From JBMOLL01 sp049325415 (GTDB lineage: Bacteria; Bacteroidota; Bacteroidia; Bacteroidales; GCA-2748055), in the NCBI GenBank assembly GCA_049325415.1, contig JBMOLL010000144.1:67795-131794 (forward strand): a stretch of DNA of 64,000 nt, given 5' to 3'. A program made the position numbers and the translations under genes. Shown here one piece after another: positions 27,878 through 36,721 of the stretch (position 1 is the first letter of the stretch; each line of letters starts with the position of its first letter). The notes beneath the pieces were generated by a model, which saw only the letters and a program-made list of their open reading frames with translations, did no database searches and was not told the DNA's origin.

Positions 27878-27956
27878 TCTTCTAGTAGGTAGATTTTATG
27901 ATAAAATTAATATAAAATAAACGCTAAGGGTACTTAATAAATTTGCATGTAAGTAG

Positions 27957-29288
27957 TTATCCTATTTTTTCTCCCGACCTGTCCTCTTCTTCCCCGAACA
28001 ACGGCAGTGCATCGGCCACGACAAAGGTGCTTCCCCCGATAAAGATCAGGTCGTCGGGAAGGGCCTCTCTCCTGGCTGCTTCCACCGCATCCTTAACGGT
28101 ATCGTACACCGCCCCCTGCAGTCCGAAGGCTTTTGCCTTATCTCTCAGGACGACCGGATCCAGGGCCCGGGGTACGGAAGCCCGGGTGAAGTACCATCTT
28201 GCGGAAGCTGGAAGCAGGGGTAGGATGTGGCTGATATCCTTATCGTTCACCATGCCCCAGACCACGTGGAGCTGCCTGAACGGGATCATGCCCAGCTGGC
28301 GGAAAACATTCCGGATCCCGGCTTCATTGTGGCCGGTATCACAGAGTATCCTCGGGTTGGCCCCCAGGGTCTCCCAGCGGCCGCGGAGTCCCGTTGAAGG
28401 CACCACCTGTTTCAGGCCGGAGGCCAGTTGTTCGGGGGTGACCGCTACGCCCATCCCCTTCAGAATTCCCAGCGTGGTAAAAACCGTTTTCAGGTTCATC
28501 TCCTGGTAATCGCCCGTGAGGTCGGTGCTTACCTGGAAGGCTTCGCCGTTCCGGGCTTTGTAACGCCAGATCCTGCGCTGGTCGATACCGAGCGTGCTGT
28601 ACTGAAGCTGATATTCTTCCGAGGCGAAGGTCAGAGATGCCTCAAGAGAGGATGCCACAGACAGAAAGACCGGATCGGTTTGAGGATCGCTTTCGCCAAC
28701 GACCACGGGAACTCCTTGCTTGATGATCCCGGCCTTCTCCTTTGCAATGAGCGCAGGCGTATCACCCAGAAAGGCCGTATGATCCATTGAAATATTCGTG
28801 ATCACTGAAACGAGGGGGGTGATGATGTTGGTCGAATCGAGTCTCCCGCCCATCCCGGTTTCAATTACGGCTATATCGACATGGCTTCGTGCAAAATAGT
28901 CGAAGGCCATGGCAACGGTCATTTCGAAGAAGGAGGGGGAGATCTTTCGGATCATATCGCGGTGATCCTCCACAAAACGGGTCACAAAGGCTTCCGGGAC
29001 AGGGGTGCCGTTGATCCGGATCCTTTCCCTGAAATCGAGCAGGTGAGGGGAGGTGTAAAGACCGGTGCGGTATCCGGCCGCCTGGAGGACAGAGGCCAGC
29101 ATGTGACTCACCGAGCCTTTCCCGTTTGTTCCGGCAATGTGTATACTCCGGAACCGCCGGTGCGGGTGATTGAAATATTCATCGAAGGCCAGGGTATTAT
29201 CCAGGTTTGCCTTATAGGCAGCCGCTCCGGTTCGCTGGTACATCGGCAGGCTGCTGAAGAGGAAATCGAGGGCGTCCTTGTAGGTCAT
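27957..29288 (-). CDS. folC: Bifunctional folylpolyglutamate synthase/dihydrofolate synthase
   Basis: A 443-residue Mur-ligase-like enzyme that joins glutamate to dihydropteroate and extends folate polyglutamate tails. The ATP loop is IAGTNGKGSVSHMLASVLQ (residues about 49-67) and the second family signature is ITNISMDHTAFLGDTPALIAKEKAGIIK. The C-terminal domain includes ILCDTGHNEAGI. It overlaps the upstream nitroreductase by four bases and is probably co-transcribed with it. Confidence 0.95.
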   Translation of the reverse strand: MTYKDALDFLFSSLPMYQRTGAAAYKANLDNTLAFDEYFNHPHRRFRSIHIAGTNGKGSVSHMLASVLQAAGYRTGLYTSPHLLDFRERIRINGTPVPEAFVTRFVEDHRDMIRKISPSFFEMTVAMAFDYFARSHVDIAVIETGMGGRLDSTNIITPLVSVITNISMDHTAFLGDTPALIAKEKAGIIKQGVPVVVGESDPQTDPVFLSVASSLEASLTFASEEYQLQYSTLGIDQRRIWRYKARNGEAFQVSTDLTGDYQEMNLKTVFTTLGILKGMGVAVTPEQLASGLKQVVPSTGLRGRWETLGANPRILCDTGHNEAGIRNVFRQLGMIPFRQLHVVWGMVNDKDISHILPLLPASARWYFTRASVPRALDPVVLRDKAKAFGLQGAVYDTVKDAVEAARREALPDDLIFIGGSTFVVADALPLFGEEEDRSGEKIG

Positions 29289-29815
29289 GGCCTGTAAAAA
29301 GGTGTACCCCAGTGGTTATAGTGTACCTTGGAAGGGGTGAAACGATCGGCACGGGCTTTTGTCTCGGCAGGAAAGCCAAGCGAGATCAGCGCAAAGGGAA
29401 CCACATGGGCGGGCAGGTCCAGCAGCCGCGTCATGGCTTCCTTGCGGACTTCGCGGGGATGGATGCCGATCCAGCAGGCGCCCAGTCCCTGCGCATGGGC
29501 CGCCAGCAGGATGTTTTCCGTTACTGCCCCGCAGTCGACGATCCAGTAGCCGTCGTCGTGCTGCAGTTTCAGATCACCACAGACAAGGATCGCGTGGGAG
29601 GCGCCCCGGAGCATGCCGGCATGCGGGTGGACTGCAATAATCTCTTCGAAGACCTTTTGATCGTCGAGAACCAAAAAGTGCCAGGGTTGTTTATTGACTG
29701 CGGAAGGGGCATGCATTCCGGCAAGGAGCAGGCTGCTGATCAGCTCGTCGGGGACCTTCTCCCCCGTGTATTTTCTGATACTTCTGCGGGTAAATATCCA
29801 ATCGGTAGGATTCAT
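29285..29815 (-). CDS. Nitroreductase-family FMN protein
   Basis: A 176-residue nitroreductase. FMN-contacting RRSIRKYTGEKV comes near the N-terminus, followed by HAPSAVNKQPWHFLVL and a C-terminal IGIHPREVRKEA/ISLGFPAE stretch. Such enzymes reduce nitro compounds or quinones with NAD(P)H as FMN-bound dimers. The natural substrate is unknown. The stop overlaps the folC start. Divergent from phoH. Confidence 0.9.
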   Translation of the reverse strand: MNPTDWIFTRRSIRKYTGEKVPDELISSLLLAGMHAPSAVNKQPWHFLVLDDQKVFEEIIAVHPHAGMLRGASHAILVCGDLKLQHDDGYWIVDCGAVTENILLAAHAQGLGACWIGIHPREVRKEAMTRLLDLPAHVVPFALISLGFPAETKARADRFTPSKVHYNHWGTPFYRP

Positions 29816-29931
29816 TTCTGCCTGGTTAATAACTATGTTTAAAAGTCAGTCTATTGTGAATAAGTCAGCCCGGTTCAGGATCGAATTTATTCTAATTTAG
29901 AAATTGCAAATTTAGACTAAAGAGGGGTAAT

Positions 29932-31272
29932 ATGAAAAAAACCGAAAAAAAAGAGAGGAAGATCTTTATCCTGGATACCAATGTGTTACTTCACGACTAT
30001 AAATGCATTTATAATTTTGATGAACACGACATCGTAATCCCGATCACCGTCCTGGAAGAACTCGACCGTTTCAAAAAAGGGAATGACATCATCAATTACC
30101 ACGCCCGCGAGTTTACCAGGGAGCTGGATAAGATTTCGGGGGATAAGCTTTTTAACGGCGGACTCTCCCTGGGCAAGGGGAAGGGCAAGCTGAGCATTGA
30201 AACCGGGAAATCGTTTTCGGAGAAGCTGAATGCCAGCTTCCCGGAGAACACCCCCGATCACCGGATCCTGGCCATTGCCGAGCATATTTACCAGACGCGC
30301 AGCGACCGGCCGGTCATCCTGATCACCAAGGACATCAACCTGCGGATGAAGGCAAAATCCCTCGGGATCATGGCCCAGGATTACCACAACGATATGGTGC
30401 AGAACATCGAGGATATCTACCAGAGCGTGGAGGTCAACGAGGAGGTCGACAAGGAAGTGATCAGCGAGCTTTATGAGGAATTCAAAGGCGTACCCTGCAG
30501 CCGCTTCGGGATTAAAAAGGTTCCTTCTGCACATCAGTATTTCATCTTCAGGAATGAATCGATCAGTGCGCTGGCCCATTACGATCCGTTTAACAAGGCC
30601 ATTAACCGCGTGGAGAAGGTCAAGACCTACGGGATCGATCCGCGCAATGCCGAGCAGACCTTCGCCCTGGATGCCCTGCTGAGGCCCGAGGTACAGCTGG
30701 TTGCCCTCACAGGGAAAGCCGGTACGGGGAAGACCCTCCTGGCCCTTGCGGCTGCCCTGCACCAGCGCAAGATGTACACGCAGATCTTCCTGGCCCGCCC
30801 CATCGTTCCGCTGGGAAACCGGGATATCGGTTTTTTGCCCGGCGATGTGAACGAGAAGATCGGACCCTATATGCAGCCCCTGTTTGATAACCTGTCGGTG
30901 ATTAAGCAGAAATTCAAGGAGCAGAGCAAGGAACACTCCCGGATCGAAGAGATGCAACAAAGCGAGAAACTGGTGATCACCCCGCTGGCCTATATCCGGG
31001 GTAGAAGCTTGTCGCGCGTGTTCTTCATCGTCGATGAGGCACAGAACCTGACCCCGCACGAGGTGAAAACCATTATCACCAGGGCCGGAGAAGGCACGAA
31101 GATGGTCTTTACCGGGGATATTCAGCAGATCGACTCCCCTTACCTGGATACGAAATCCAACGGTCTGTCCTATCTGGCCGACCGGATGAAGGGACAGGAT
31201 ATCTTTGCCCACGTTCACCTGGTGAAAGGCGAAAGGAGCTATCTGGCCGACCTGGCAAGCAATCTTCTGTAA
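29932..31272 (+). CDS. PhoH-family ATPase with N-terminal PIN domain
   Basis: A 446-residue two-domain protein. The N-terminal PIN-type nuclease domain starts IFILDTNVLLHDYKCIYNF with acidic residues continuing in VLEELDRFKKGND and LITKDINLRMKA. The C-terminal PhoH ATPase has Walker A LTGKAGTGKTLLALAAAL and Walker B VFFIVDEAQNLTPHE with sensor MVFTGDIQQID. PIN-PhoH proteins are linked to RNA unwinding and cleavage. A purine-rich AGAGGGG lies just before the ATG, an unusually strong Shine-Dalgarno for this phylum. Followed 12 bases later by the SixA-like gene. Confidence 0.94.
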   Translation: MKKTEKKERKIFILDTNVLLHDYKCIYNFDEHDIVIPITVLEELDRFKKGNDIINYHAREFTRELDKISGDKLFNGGLSLGKGKGKLSIETGKSFSEKLNASFPENTPDHRILAIAEHIYQTRSDRPVILITKDINLRMKAKSLGIMAQDYHNDMVQNIEDIYQSVEVNEEVDKEVISELYEEFKGVPCSRFGIKKVPSAHQYFIFRNESISALAHYDPFNKAINRVEKVKTYGIDPRNAEQTFALDALLRPEVQLVALTGKAGTGKTLLALAAALHQRKMYTQIFLARPIVPLGNRDIGFLPGDVNEKIGPYMQPLFDNLSVIKQKFKEQSKEHSRIEEMQQSEKLVITPLAYIRGRSLSRVFFIVDEAQNLTPHEVKTIITRAGEGTKMVFTGDIQQIDSPYLDTKSNGLSYLADRMKGQDIFAHVHLVKGERSYLADLASNLL

Positions 31273-31284
31273 AAAAAACCGTTT

Positions 31285-31779
31285 ATGGAACGAAAGCTTT
31301 TTGTTATCCGGCACGGAAAGTCTTCCTGGGAACACCTTGTGGACGATATCGATCGTCCTTTGATCGAACGCGGCATTAAAGGGGCCTATCTCGTTGCCGA
31401 AAGACTGCTGAAGGCAGGACTGGTTCCGGAGAGGGCTATTTCAAGTCCGGCAGTCAGAGCCCTGCATACGGCCGAGATCGTAACCCGTACCCTGGGTATG
31501 GAACCGGGTTCTTTGGAAATCAGGAAGGAGCTTTACCTGGCCGACCTGAAGGACATCCTGAAGCTGATCGCCGGAACGGATGACCGGCTGGCCTCTCTGG
31601 CCATATTCGGTCATAATCCCGGTTTTACCGATCTGGCGAATTTTCTGATGAAGGACCGGATCGACAACCTGCCGACGGCAGGTGTGCTTGTCGTGACTTT
31701 CAGGGCTGAGCGCTGGAAAGATCTCGACCGGCAAAAGGTAAGTGAGGTATATTTTGATTTTCCAAAGAATCAGCAGTAA
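31285..31779 (+). CDS. SixA-type histidine phosphatase
   Basis: A 164-residue phosphatase of the histidine-phosphatase (phosphoglycerate-mutase-like) superfamily. The catalytic VIRHGKSSW stands at the start, with the second histidine in IFGHNPGFTDLANFL. SixA homologues dephosphorylate phosphohistidine on signalling proteins; the substrate here is not known. Twelve bases downstream of phoH, same strand. Confidence 0.9.
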   Translation: MERKLFVIRHGKSSWEHLVDDIDRPLIERGIKGAYLVAERLLKAGLVPERAISSPAVRALHTAEIVTRTLGMEPGSLEIRKELYLADLKDILKLIAGTDDRLASLAIFGHNPGFTDLANFLMKDRIDNLPTAGVLVVTFRAERWKDLDRQKVSEVYFDFPKNQQ

Positions 31780-31809
31780 TTTTGTACTGTTTATATAACC
31801 CGTTCATAA

Positions 31810-32337
31810 ATGAAAACACGCTTTTTTGTCACTGCCCTGGCTGCCGTACTGTTTATCACCGGCTGCAATGACAATACCCGGTTGAAGTCGAATATCACGT
31901 CCTATGCAGGACGATCGTATGCATTGAATTACGGTTTCCTTGAAACGGATAAGTTTTCCGATGGAGAGAGCTACTTCCTGACAGTGTACCTGACTTCAGA
32001 TGCCACGCCCTCGCCCTCATCGGGAGCCTATTCGGTGTATACGGCTCCGCATACCCTGGTTATCAATATCGTCAGCGATTCCAACAGTCTGACCGAAGGC
32101 GAATATACCTTCAGCAGTTCGAACTATTCTCCCTTCCACTTTAATTACCTTCAGTATTACTTCCTGGATATCAACCAGTATGGTTTTGCTACTTCGGGAA
32201 CCCTGGAGGTTGCAAAAGATGGTGCGGAATATACCTTTGATCTGGATTGCAAGGCTTCGAAATTTGTCGGATCAAACGATACCGGCGAAACCGTATCCAT
32301 CCGGTCGCACTACGAAGGAACGCTTACAACTTTCTGA
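31810..32337 (+). CDS. Hypothetical lipoprotein
   Basis: A 175-residue secreted lipoprotein: signal peptide with lipobox LFITGC, then a beta-rich domain with many Ser, Thr and Tyr (for example SYFLTVYLTSDATPSPSSGAYSVY). No known enzyme motif was recognised. It lies 30 bases after the SixA-like gene and may share its transcript. Function unknown. Confidence 0.8.
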   Translation: MKTRFFVTALAAVLFITGCNDNTRLKSNITSYAGRSYALNYGFLETDKFSDGESYFLTVYLTSDATPSPSSGAYSVYTAPHTLVINIVSDSNSLTEGEYTFSSSNYSPFHFNYLQYYFLDINQYGFATSGTLEVAKDGAEYTFDLDCKASKFVGSNDTGETVSIRSHYEGTLTTF

Positions 32338-32376
32338 AAAAGGGGCTGGCAGGCGTGGTAAAAAAATCAGGAAAAA

Positions 32377-32437
32377 AGGGGTTGAAATTGCTTACTGTTC
32401 AAAGCGGGTTGCAGGTAACCCTGCAACCCCAACCCCT
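32377..32437. repeat. Nested inverted repeats between lipoprotein and NUDIX genes
   Basis: An inner perfect 10-bp stem GGGTTGCAGG (32406-32415)/CCTGCAACCC (32420-32429) with a TAAC loop is enclosed by an outer 8-bp stem AGGGGTTG (32377-32384)/CAACCCCT (32430-32437). No T tract follows, so an intrinsic terminator is doubtful; an RNA structure or small repeat element is possible. Confidence 0.7.
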
Positions 32438-32471
32438 CCTTGTCGGACATTATAAATGACAGATTACAGGT

Positions 32472-32876
32472 ATGGTAAGGGAACTGACTGAAGTGACATG
32501 TGCTCTAATCCGGCAGGACGGACGCACGCTGGCTGTTCAGCGTAGTGAGCATATGCCCCATCCTCTGAAATGGGAATTTCCGGGCGGAAAGATAATGACC
32601 GGCGAATCCCCTGAAAAATGTATAAAAAGGGAGATCCGTGAAGAACTGGGCGTGGAGATCAGGGTGGAGGCCCTGTTGCCGACGGTGGTTCATACTTACG
32701 GGGATCGCATGATCCGGCTGATTCCCTTCATCTGTTCCCTTGTTTCCGGGGAAATACATCTTACCGAGCATACGGCCTGGACCTGGATGAGTGATCCTGA
32801 ACTTGAGCAGGCCGATCTGCTTGAAGCCGACCGGCGACTTCTGTCGAAGCTGCATAGAGGCGGCAGTGCAGCCTGA
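32472..32876 (+). CDS. NUDIX (MutT-like) nucleoside triphosphate hydrolase
   Basis: A 134-residue NUDIX hydrolase. The Nudix box GGKIMTGESPEKCIKREIREELGVE fits GX5EX7REUXEEXGU. The surrounding CALIRQDGRTLAVQRSEHMPHPLKWEFPGG is typical of MutT/YfcD-like enzymes that clean oxidised nucleotides from the pool. Ends ten bases from the convergent pentapeptide gene. Confidence 0.92.
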   Translation: MVRELTEVTCALIRQDGRTLAVQRSEHMPHPLKWEFPGGKIMTGESPEKCIKREIREELGVEIRVEALLPTVVHTYGDRMIRLIPFICSLVSGEIHLTEHTAWTWMSDPELEQADLLEADRRLLSKLHRGGSAA

Positions 32877-32885
32877 GCCATCTCC

Positions 32886-33458
32886 CTATTCGATGATGAT
32901 GCCAAAGGTGGCCAGCAAGCCACCAATACCGGCATAGGAGAATTTTGCCCCGCTGAGGCGGTTTTCAGAAGGATCGATAAGGTAGCCCCCGGCGCTTCTG
33001 AAGTCGGCTTTTTCCAGATTACAGCTCCTGAAAACGGCACCCTGCAGATCACAGTTGTCAAAGACTTTTCCCCTCAGGTCAGCCCCGGTAAAATCGGTTT
33101 CATGCAGACGGCAGTTGCTGAAAAATGTTTCCTTCAGGTTCATTTCGTAGAATGAAGCCAGACTGAGATCACAGTCATGAAAAACAGCAGAAAACAGCAA
33201 TTCGCTGCAATCTTCGAAATGCAGACCTGTGAGCCGGCAGGAAATGAACTTTACCTCGCGCAGTACGGCTCCTTTCAGGTTGACCAGACTGAGATCGCAA
33301 TTACTGAAGCTTGTTTCTGCCAGGGATATGCCGGTGAATGAACTCCCCGAAAAGTTACAATTGTCAAACTCACAGGAGTCGTAAATCCCTGCTGGAAGCC
33401 TCGTGGAGTTATAGGTCTTTCCGGTAAACTTCTCTGAATCGAAAAATGCGTCGGCCAT
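32886..33458 (-). CDS. Pentapeptide-repeat protein
   Basis: A 190-residue protein of nearly continuous A(D/N)LXX-type repeats: FDNCNFSGSSFTG, FSNCDLSLVNLKGAVL, FSNCRLHETDFTGADLRG, NCDLQGAVFRSCNLEKADF. This predicts a right-handed quadrilateral beta-helix, the fold of Qnr/McbG DNA-mimic proteins. Cysteine is frequent at the centre of repeats. No signal peptide. Gyrase protection is known for some relatives but cannot be inferred here. Confidence 0.9.
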   Translation of the reverse strand: MADAFFDSEKFTGKTYNSTRLPAGIYDSCEFDNCNFSGSSFTGISLAETSFSNCDLSLVNLKGAVLREVKFISCRLTGLHFEDCSELLFSAVFHDCDLSLASFYEMNLKETFFSNCRLHETDFTGADLRGKVFDNCDLQGAVFRSCNLEKADFRSAGGYLIDPSENRLSGAKFSYAGIGGLLATFGIIIE

Positions 33459-33530
33459 GTTCTTTTTAATTGCCGGACAGGTACCGGCGTTTACACAAAT
33501 TTAAGATTTCCCGCCGGTCCGCTATCATTG

Positions 33531-34574
33531 TTATCCTTTTTTTCCGGGATATTCCTTCCTGCCGTCGGAATAACTGGCAAAACGTTCCTGTCCGGCCGGA
33601 TGGGCAGGTTCGGCCGAGGGCCATGGCCAGCCCCCAAAGGAAGTTCTCCTGAATTCTTCAAAAGTCTGCCGGATCTCCTCCTCGCTGTTCATAACGAAAG
33701 GTCCGTACTGGTAAACCGGTTCCTGAACGGGTCTGCCCTGCAGATACAGAAAATAGCTCTCTTCTCCCTGGTTCTCCAGTCTTACCTCCTGCTCTGAGGC
33801 CAGTTGCGCCGCCTGCCCGCTGTTAAGCATGGTATCGCCGGCAAGTACCGGTCCGCCGCGGAACAGGAACAACATTCTTCCGGTGCCGGTGCCGGCTGCC
33901 GGTAAGGTCCAGACTGCCCCGGCATGCTGGTGTATCAGCAGTATGGCAACTTCATGCCCGGGATCGGCGGCCCAGGAATCGGGGGCAGGCGAAAGGGCAG
34001 AGATCCCGCCGGCCCTGCCGGCAATAATTTTTACTTCTGTTTTCTTTCCCTGCTTGTCCTTATGGAGGTAAACCGGGATGTCTTCGTTCCAGTGCATGGC
34101 ATAGTAAGGACTGACCATCTTGCTCTTTGCAGGAAGATTCAGCCAGACCTGAAACAACTCCAGCGTATTGGGCTCGTCGGTTCGGGTAAGCGGGAACATT
34201 TCTGCATGCTGTATGCCCTTGCCGGCTGTCATCCACTGAACATCGCCATTGCCGTACCTTCCGGCACCGCCATGGGAATCAAAATGATCGATCAGGCCGT
34301 TCAGGGTGATGGTCACCGTTTCAAATCCACGATGCGGATGGGCCGGAAAGCCTGGTACCTGCTGCCCGTGATACATCCGCCATCCGTCTTTCCCCTGAAA
34401 ATCGTTTCCGATATTCCGGCCGGAAAGGGATGCTTCCGGTCCCAGACGGCCGTTTCCGCGGGGATAGGAGTCCAGGTGATGGGCACAGAACAGAAAGGGA
34501 TCCAGCACCGGCCACTGAAAACCGGCATTCCGGATCGCAATTACCGGAGAGCCTGTATTTTGTTTTGCTGCCAT
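33531..34574 (-). CDS. Pirin-family cupin protein
   Basis: A 347-residue bicupin. The N-terminal metal site is readable: HPHRGFETVTITLNGLIDHFDS and TAGKGIQHAEMFP supply the His/His/His/Glu ligands. It is a little longer than typical bacterial pirins (about 230-300 residues). Pirins include quercetinase-like dioxygenases and redox-sensing regulators; which applies here is unknown. No signal peptide. Divergent from the ECF sigma gene. Confidence 0.92.
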   Translation of the reverse strand: MAAKQNTGSPVIAIRNAGFQWPVLDPFLFCAHHLDSYPRGNGRLGPEASLSGRNIGNDFQGKDGWRMYHGQQVPGFPAHPHRGFETVTITLNGLIDHFDSHGGAGRYGNGDVQWMTAGKGIQHAEMFPLTRTDEPNTLELFQVWLNLPAKSKMVSPYYAMHWNEDIPVYLHKDKQGKKTEVKIIAGRAGGISALSPAPDSWAADPGHEVAILLIHQHAGAVWTLPAAGTGTGRMLFLFRGGPVLAGDTMLNSGQAAQLASEQEVRLENQGEESYFLYLQGRPVQEPVYQYGPFVMNSEEEIRQTFEEFRRTSFGGWPWPSAEPAHPAGQERFASYSDGRKEYPGKKG

Positions 34575-34804
34575 AACATCATTCTATTTGTTACTTACTT
34601 CATAACAATCCTGACATCGATTGGTTGTCGTTCATGCCCGGCCGGTTTCGGTGCTGAGACATCAGCAGCCTGCTCGATAACAATGGAAGGACCTGTTTAC
34701 GATTCGGAATTTTATGCTTAAAATTGTCTGTTGCGGAAAAGGCCGTATTATTTTACCGGTTCCGCGGCACCAGCTAAAAGACACCCCTGAATTACCCCGG
34801 ACAA

Positions 34805-35392
34805 ATGCCGCAGATGATAGCTTCATATGAGCAGGCACTCCTGAACAGACTGAAAAAGAGTGATCAGGCAGCTTTTACTATGATCTTTTCTGCGTATTAT
34901 GGCGACCTCGTGCGTTTTGCCTTTGGTTTTTTCAGGAACAGCGATGAGGCCGAAGAAGTGGTTCAGGATGTCTTCGTGACCTTATGGGAGAACAGGGAAC
35001 AACTGAACATCCATACCTCGCTGAAAGCCCATCTGCTCAAATCGGTCCAGAACCGCAGTATCGACCGCTTGCGGCATAAGGCGGTAAGAGACAGGTTTGC
35101 CAGCCGGCCGGCAGCACAGAACCTTTTGGTCAACGATACCGAGAATTATGTCTTTTTCAGCGACCTGGAATCGAAATTTCTGGAAGCCATGGCCTCCATC
35201 CCTCCAAAACTTTCGGAAGCATTCAGGATGAGCAGGCTGGAGTCCTTACCCTATTCCGAGATTGCAGAGAAACTGGGTGTTTCGGTAAGAACCGTTGAAA
35301 CGCGCATTGCCAGTGCCCTGAAGCACCTGAGAGAAGAACTGAAAGATTACTTTCTGATCCTCATCCTGCTGATCCTCTTTTTCAGGGGATAA
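34805..35392 (+). CDS. ECF RNA polymerase sigma factor
   Basis: A 195-residue sigma-70 family factor. Region 2 is in QAAFTMIFSAYYGDLVRFAFGFFRNSDEAEEVVQDVFVTLWENR and region 4 in IPPKLSEAFRMSRLESLPYSEIAEKLGVSVRTVETRI. The C-terminal hydrophobic tail (YFLILILLILFF) is often seen in Bacteroidota ECF factors. It precedes a FecR anti-sigma gene and a SusC/SusD pair, the usual trans-envelope signalling arrangement that switches on the uptake operon when the SusC substrate is present. Confidence 0.94.
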   Translation: MPQMIASYEQALLNRLKKSDQAAFTMIFSAYYGDLVRFAFGFFRNSDEAEEVVQDVFVTLWENREQLNIHTSLKAHLLKSVQNRSIDRLRHKAVRDRFASRPAAQNLLVNDTENYVFFSDLESKFLEAMASIPPKLSEAFRMSRLESLPYSEIAEKLGVSVRTVETRIASALKHLREELKDYFLILILLILFFRG

Positions 35393-35480
35393 TTATTGAG
35401 GGGAGGAGGAAAAAAAAATAATTCGCAAAAACGATGTGGGTTTTCTTTCCCGGATCGTCTTTAAACCGGAGTGAGCAAAA

Positions 35481-36518
35481 ATGAAGAACGAAGAAATTGC
35501 CCATATTGACCTTTTAATTGTCCGTTCCCTGGAGGGCAGTGCGGAAGAAGATGAACTGCTTCAACTGCAGGAATGGCTGTCCCTTTCGGAAGATAACAGA
35601 AGCCATTACCTGAAAATGAAGAACCTGTGGGAGATCTCGGCAGGACTGGATATCGATACGGGAAAGGCTCTTGATAAGGTGCTCGGACGAATCGGCAAAG
35701 CGAAGAAAAAAGTCGGTCTGTTGCCTTTCCTCACCCGGGCCGCGGCTGTTCTGTTCATTCCTCTCCTTGCCACGACACTATGGCTGGCCGCCGGTAAATT
35801 CGGGAAATCTGCCGAAACGATCGGCTCTCACCGGGTCGATGCAGCATTTGGCTCTGTCAGCACCTTTCACCTGCCCGATGGTTCGACCGTGTGGCTGAAT
35901 TCGGGCAGCAGCCTGGTTTACCCTGAAAGGTTCGGCAACGGAACAAGAACCGTACAGCTAAGCGGTGAAGCCTATTTTGAGGTCAGCTCGGATAAGGACC
36001 ATCCCTTTCTCGTGAATACCGGCCATTTTACCGTAAAGGCCACAGGAACTCGGTTTAATGTCATGGCCTACGGGGATTGTCCTTCGCCCAGTGTGACCCT
36101 GGTGGAAGGAAAGGTTGCCGTGTGGAGCGACAGGGCAGGAAACCGGCAGGACGAAGCTGCTGTTCTGCGTCCGAACCAGCATCTGGATATGGACAGGAAC
36201 ACCGGCCGCTTCAGTATTTCTGCCGGGGATAGCTACAAGTATATCGCATGGAAAGACGGGAAGCTGGTGTTCCGGGACGATCCGCTCAGCGAGGTCGCAC
36301 GCAGGATCAGCCTGCAATACAACGTGGAAATTGAGATTACCGACAAACTGATTGGCAGTTACCGGTACAGGGCGACTTTTGAAAATGAACCTCTGAGCGA
36401 GCTGCTCCGGCTCCTGAAAATCTCGGCTCCCATCGACTACCGCGAAGAAGGACCGAAATCCAACGCCGACGGGACCTTTACCAGGAGAAAGATCATCATT
36501 TTTCCAACAACGAAATAA
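35481..36518 (+). CDS. FecR-family anti-sigma factor
   Basis: A 345-residue single-pass inner-membrane regulator. A cytoplasmic sigma-binding N-terminus of about 75 residues is followed by one transmembrane helix near residues 80-105 (AAAVLFIPLLATTLWLAA) and a periplasmic FecR domain (VSTFHLPDGSTVWLNSGSSLVYPERF, VQLSGEAYFEVSSDKDHPFLV). The C-terminal domain (DDPLSEVARRISLQYNVEIEI) binds the SusC N-terminal signalling domain. Located 88 bases after the sigma gene. Confidence 0.94.
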   Translation: MKNEEIAHIDLLIVRSLEGSAEEDELLQLQEWLSLSEDNRSHYLKMKNLWEISAGLDIDTGKALDKVLGRIGKAKKKVGLLPFLTRAAAVLFIPLLATTLWLAAGKFGKSAETIGSHRVDAAFGSVSTFHLPDGSTVWLNSGSSLVYPERFGNGTRTVQLSGEAYFEVSSDKDHPFLVNTGHFTVKATGTRFNVMAYGDCPSPSVTLVEGKVAVWSDRAGNRQDEAAVLRPNQHLDMDRNTGRFSISAGDSYKYIAWKDGKLVFRDDPLSEVARRISLQYNVEIEITDKLIGSYRYRATFENEPLSELLRLLKISAPIDYREEGPKSNADGTFTRRKIIIFPTTK

Positions 36519-36721
36519 CACGCTAAAACTGATACGATGAAAAGCTACAAATCAAACAGCAAATTACGAGGATTCGGATAGATCCCCATCCGGTAAACGG
36601 GGCCTTTCAACCCCGAAAATCTCAAAGCAAATATTAACCTGTTAACTAATTGAAATACCCGGGTAAGGCTGTTTCGGTTAAATGGATCGCTATGGTCTTT
36701 CCCCAACTAAACACCAGAACT

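Noticed and set aside
29986..31335. 449-codon minus-strand open frame
   Set aside because: Antisense shadow of the PIN-PhoH gene, which has clear Walker motifs.
36538..36582. 14-codon ORF (MKSYKSNSKLRGFG) between fecR and susC
   Set aside because: A leader peptide is conceivable, but there is no attenuator with a T tract after it, only a weak CGGGG/CCCCG hairpin at 36598-36615.
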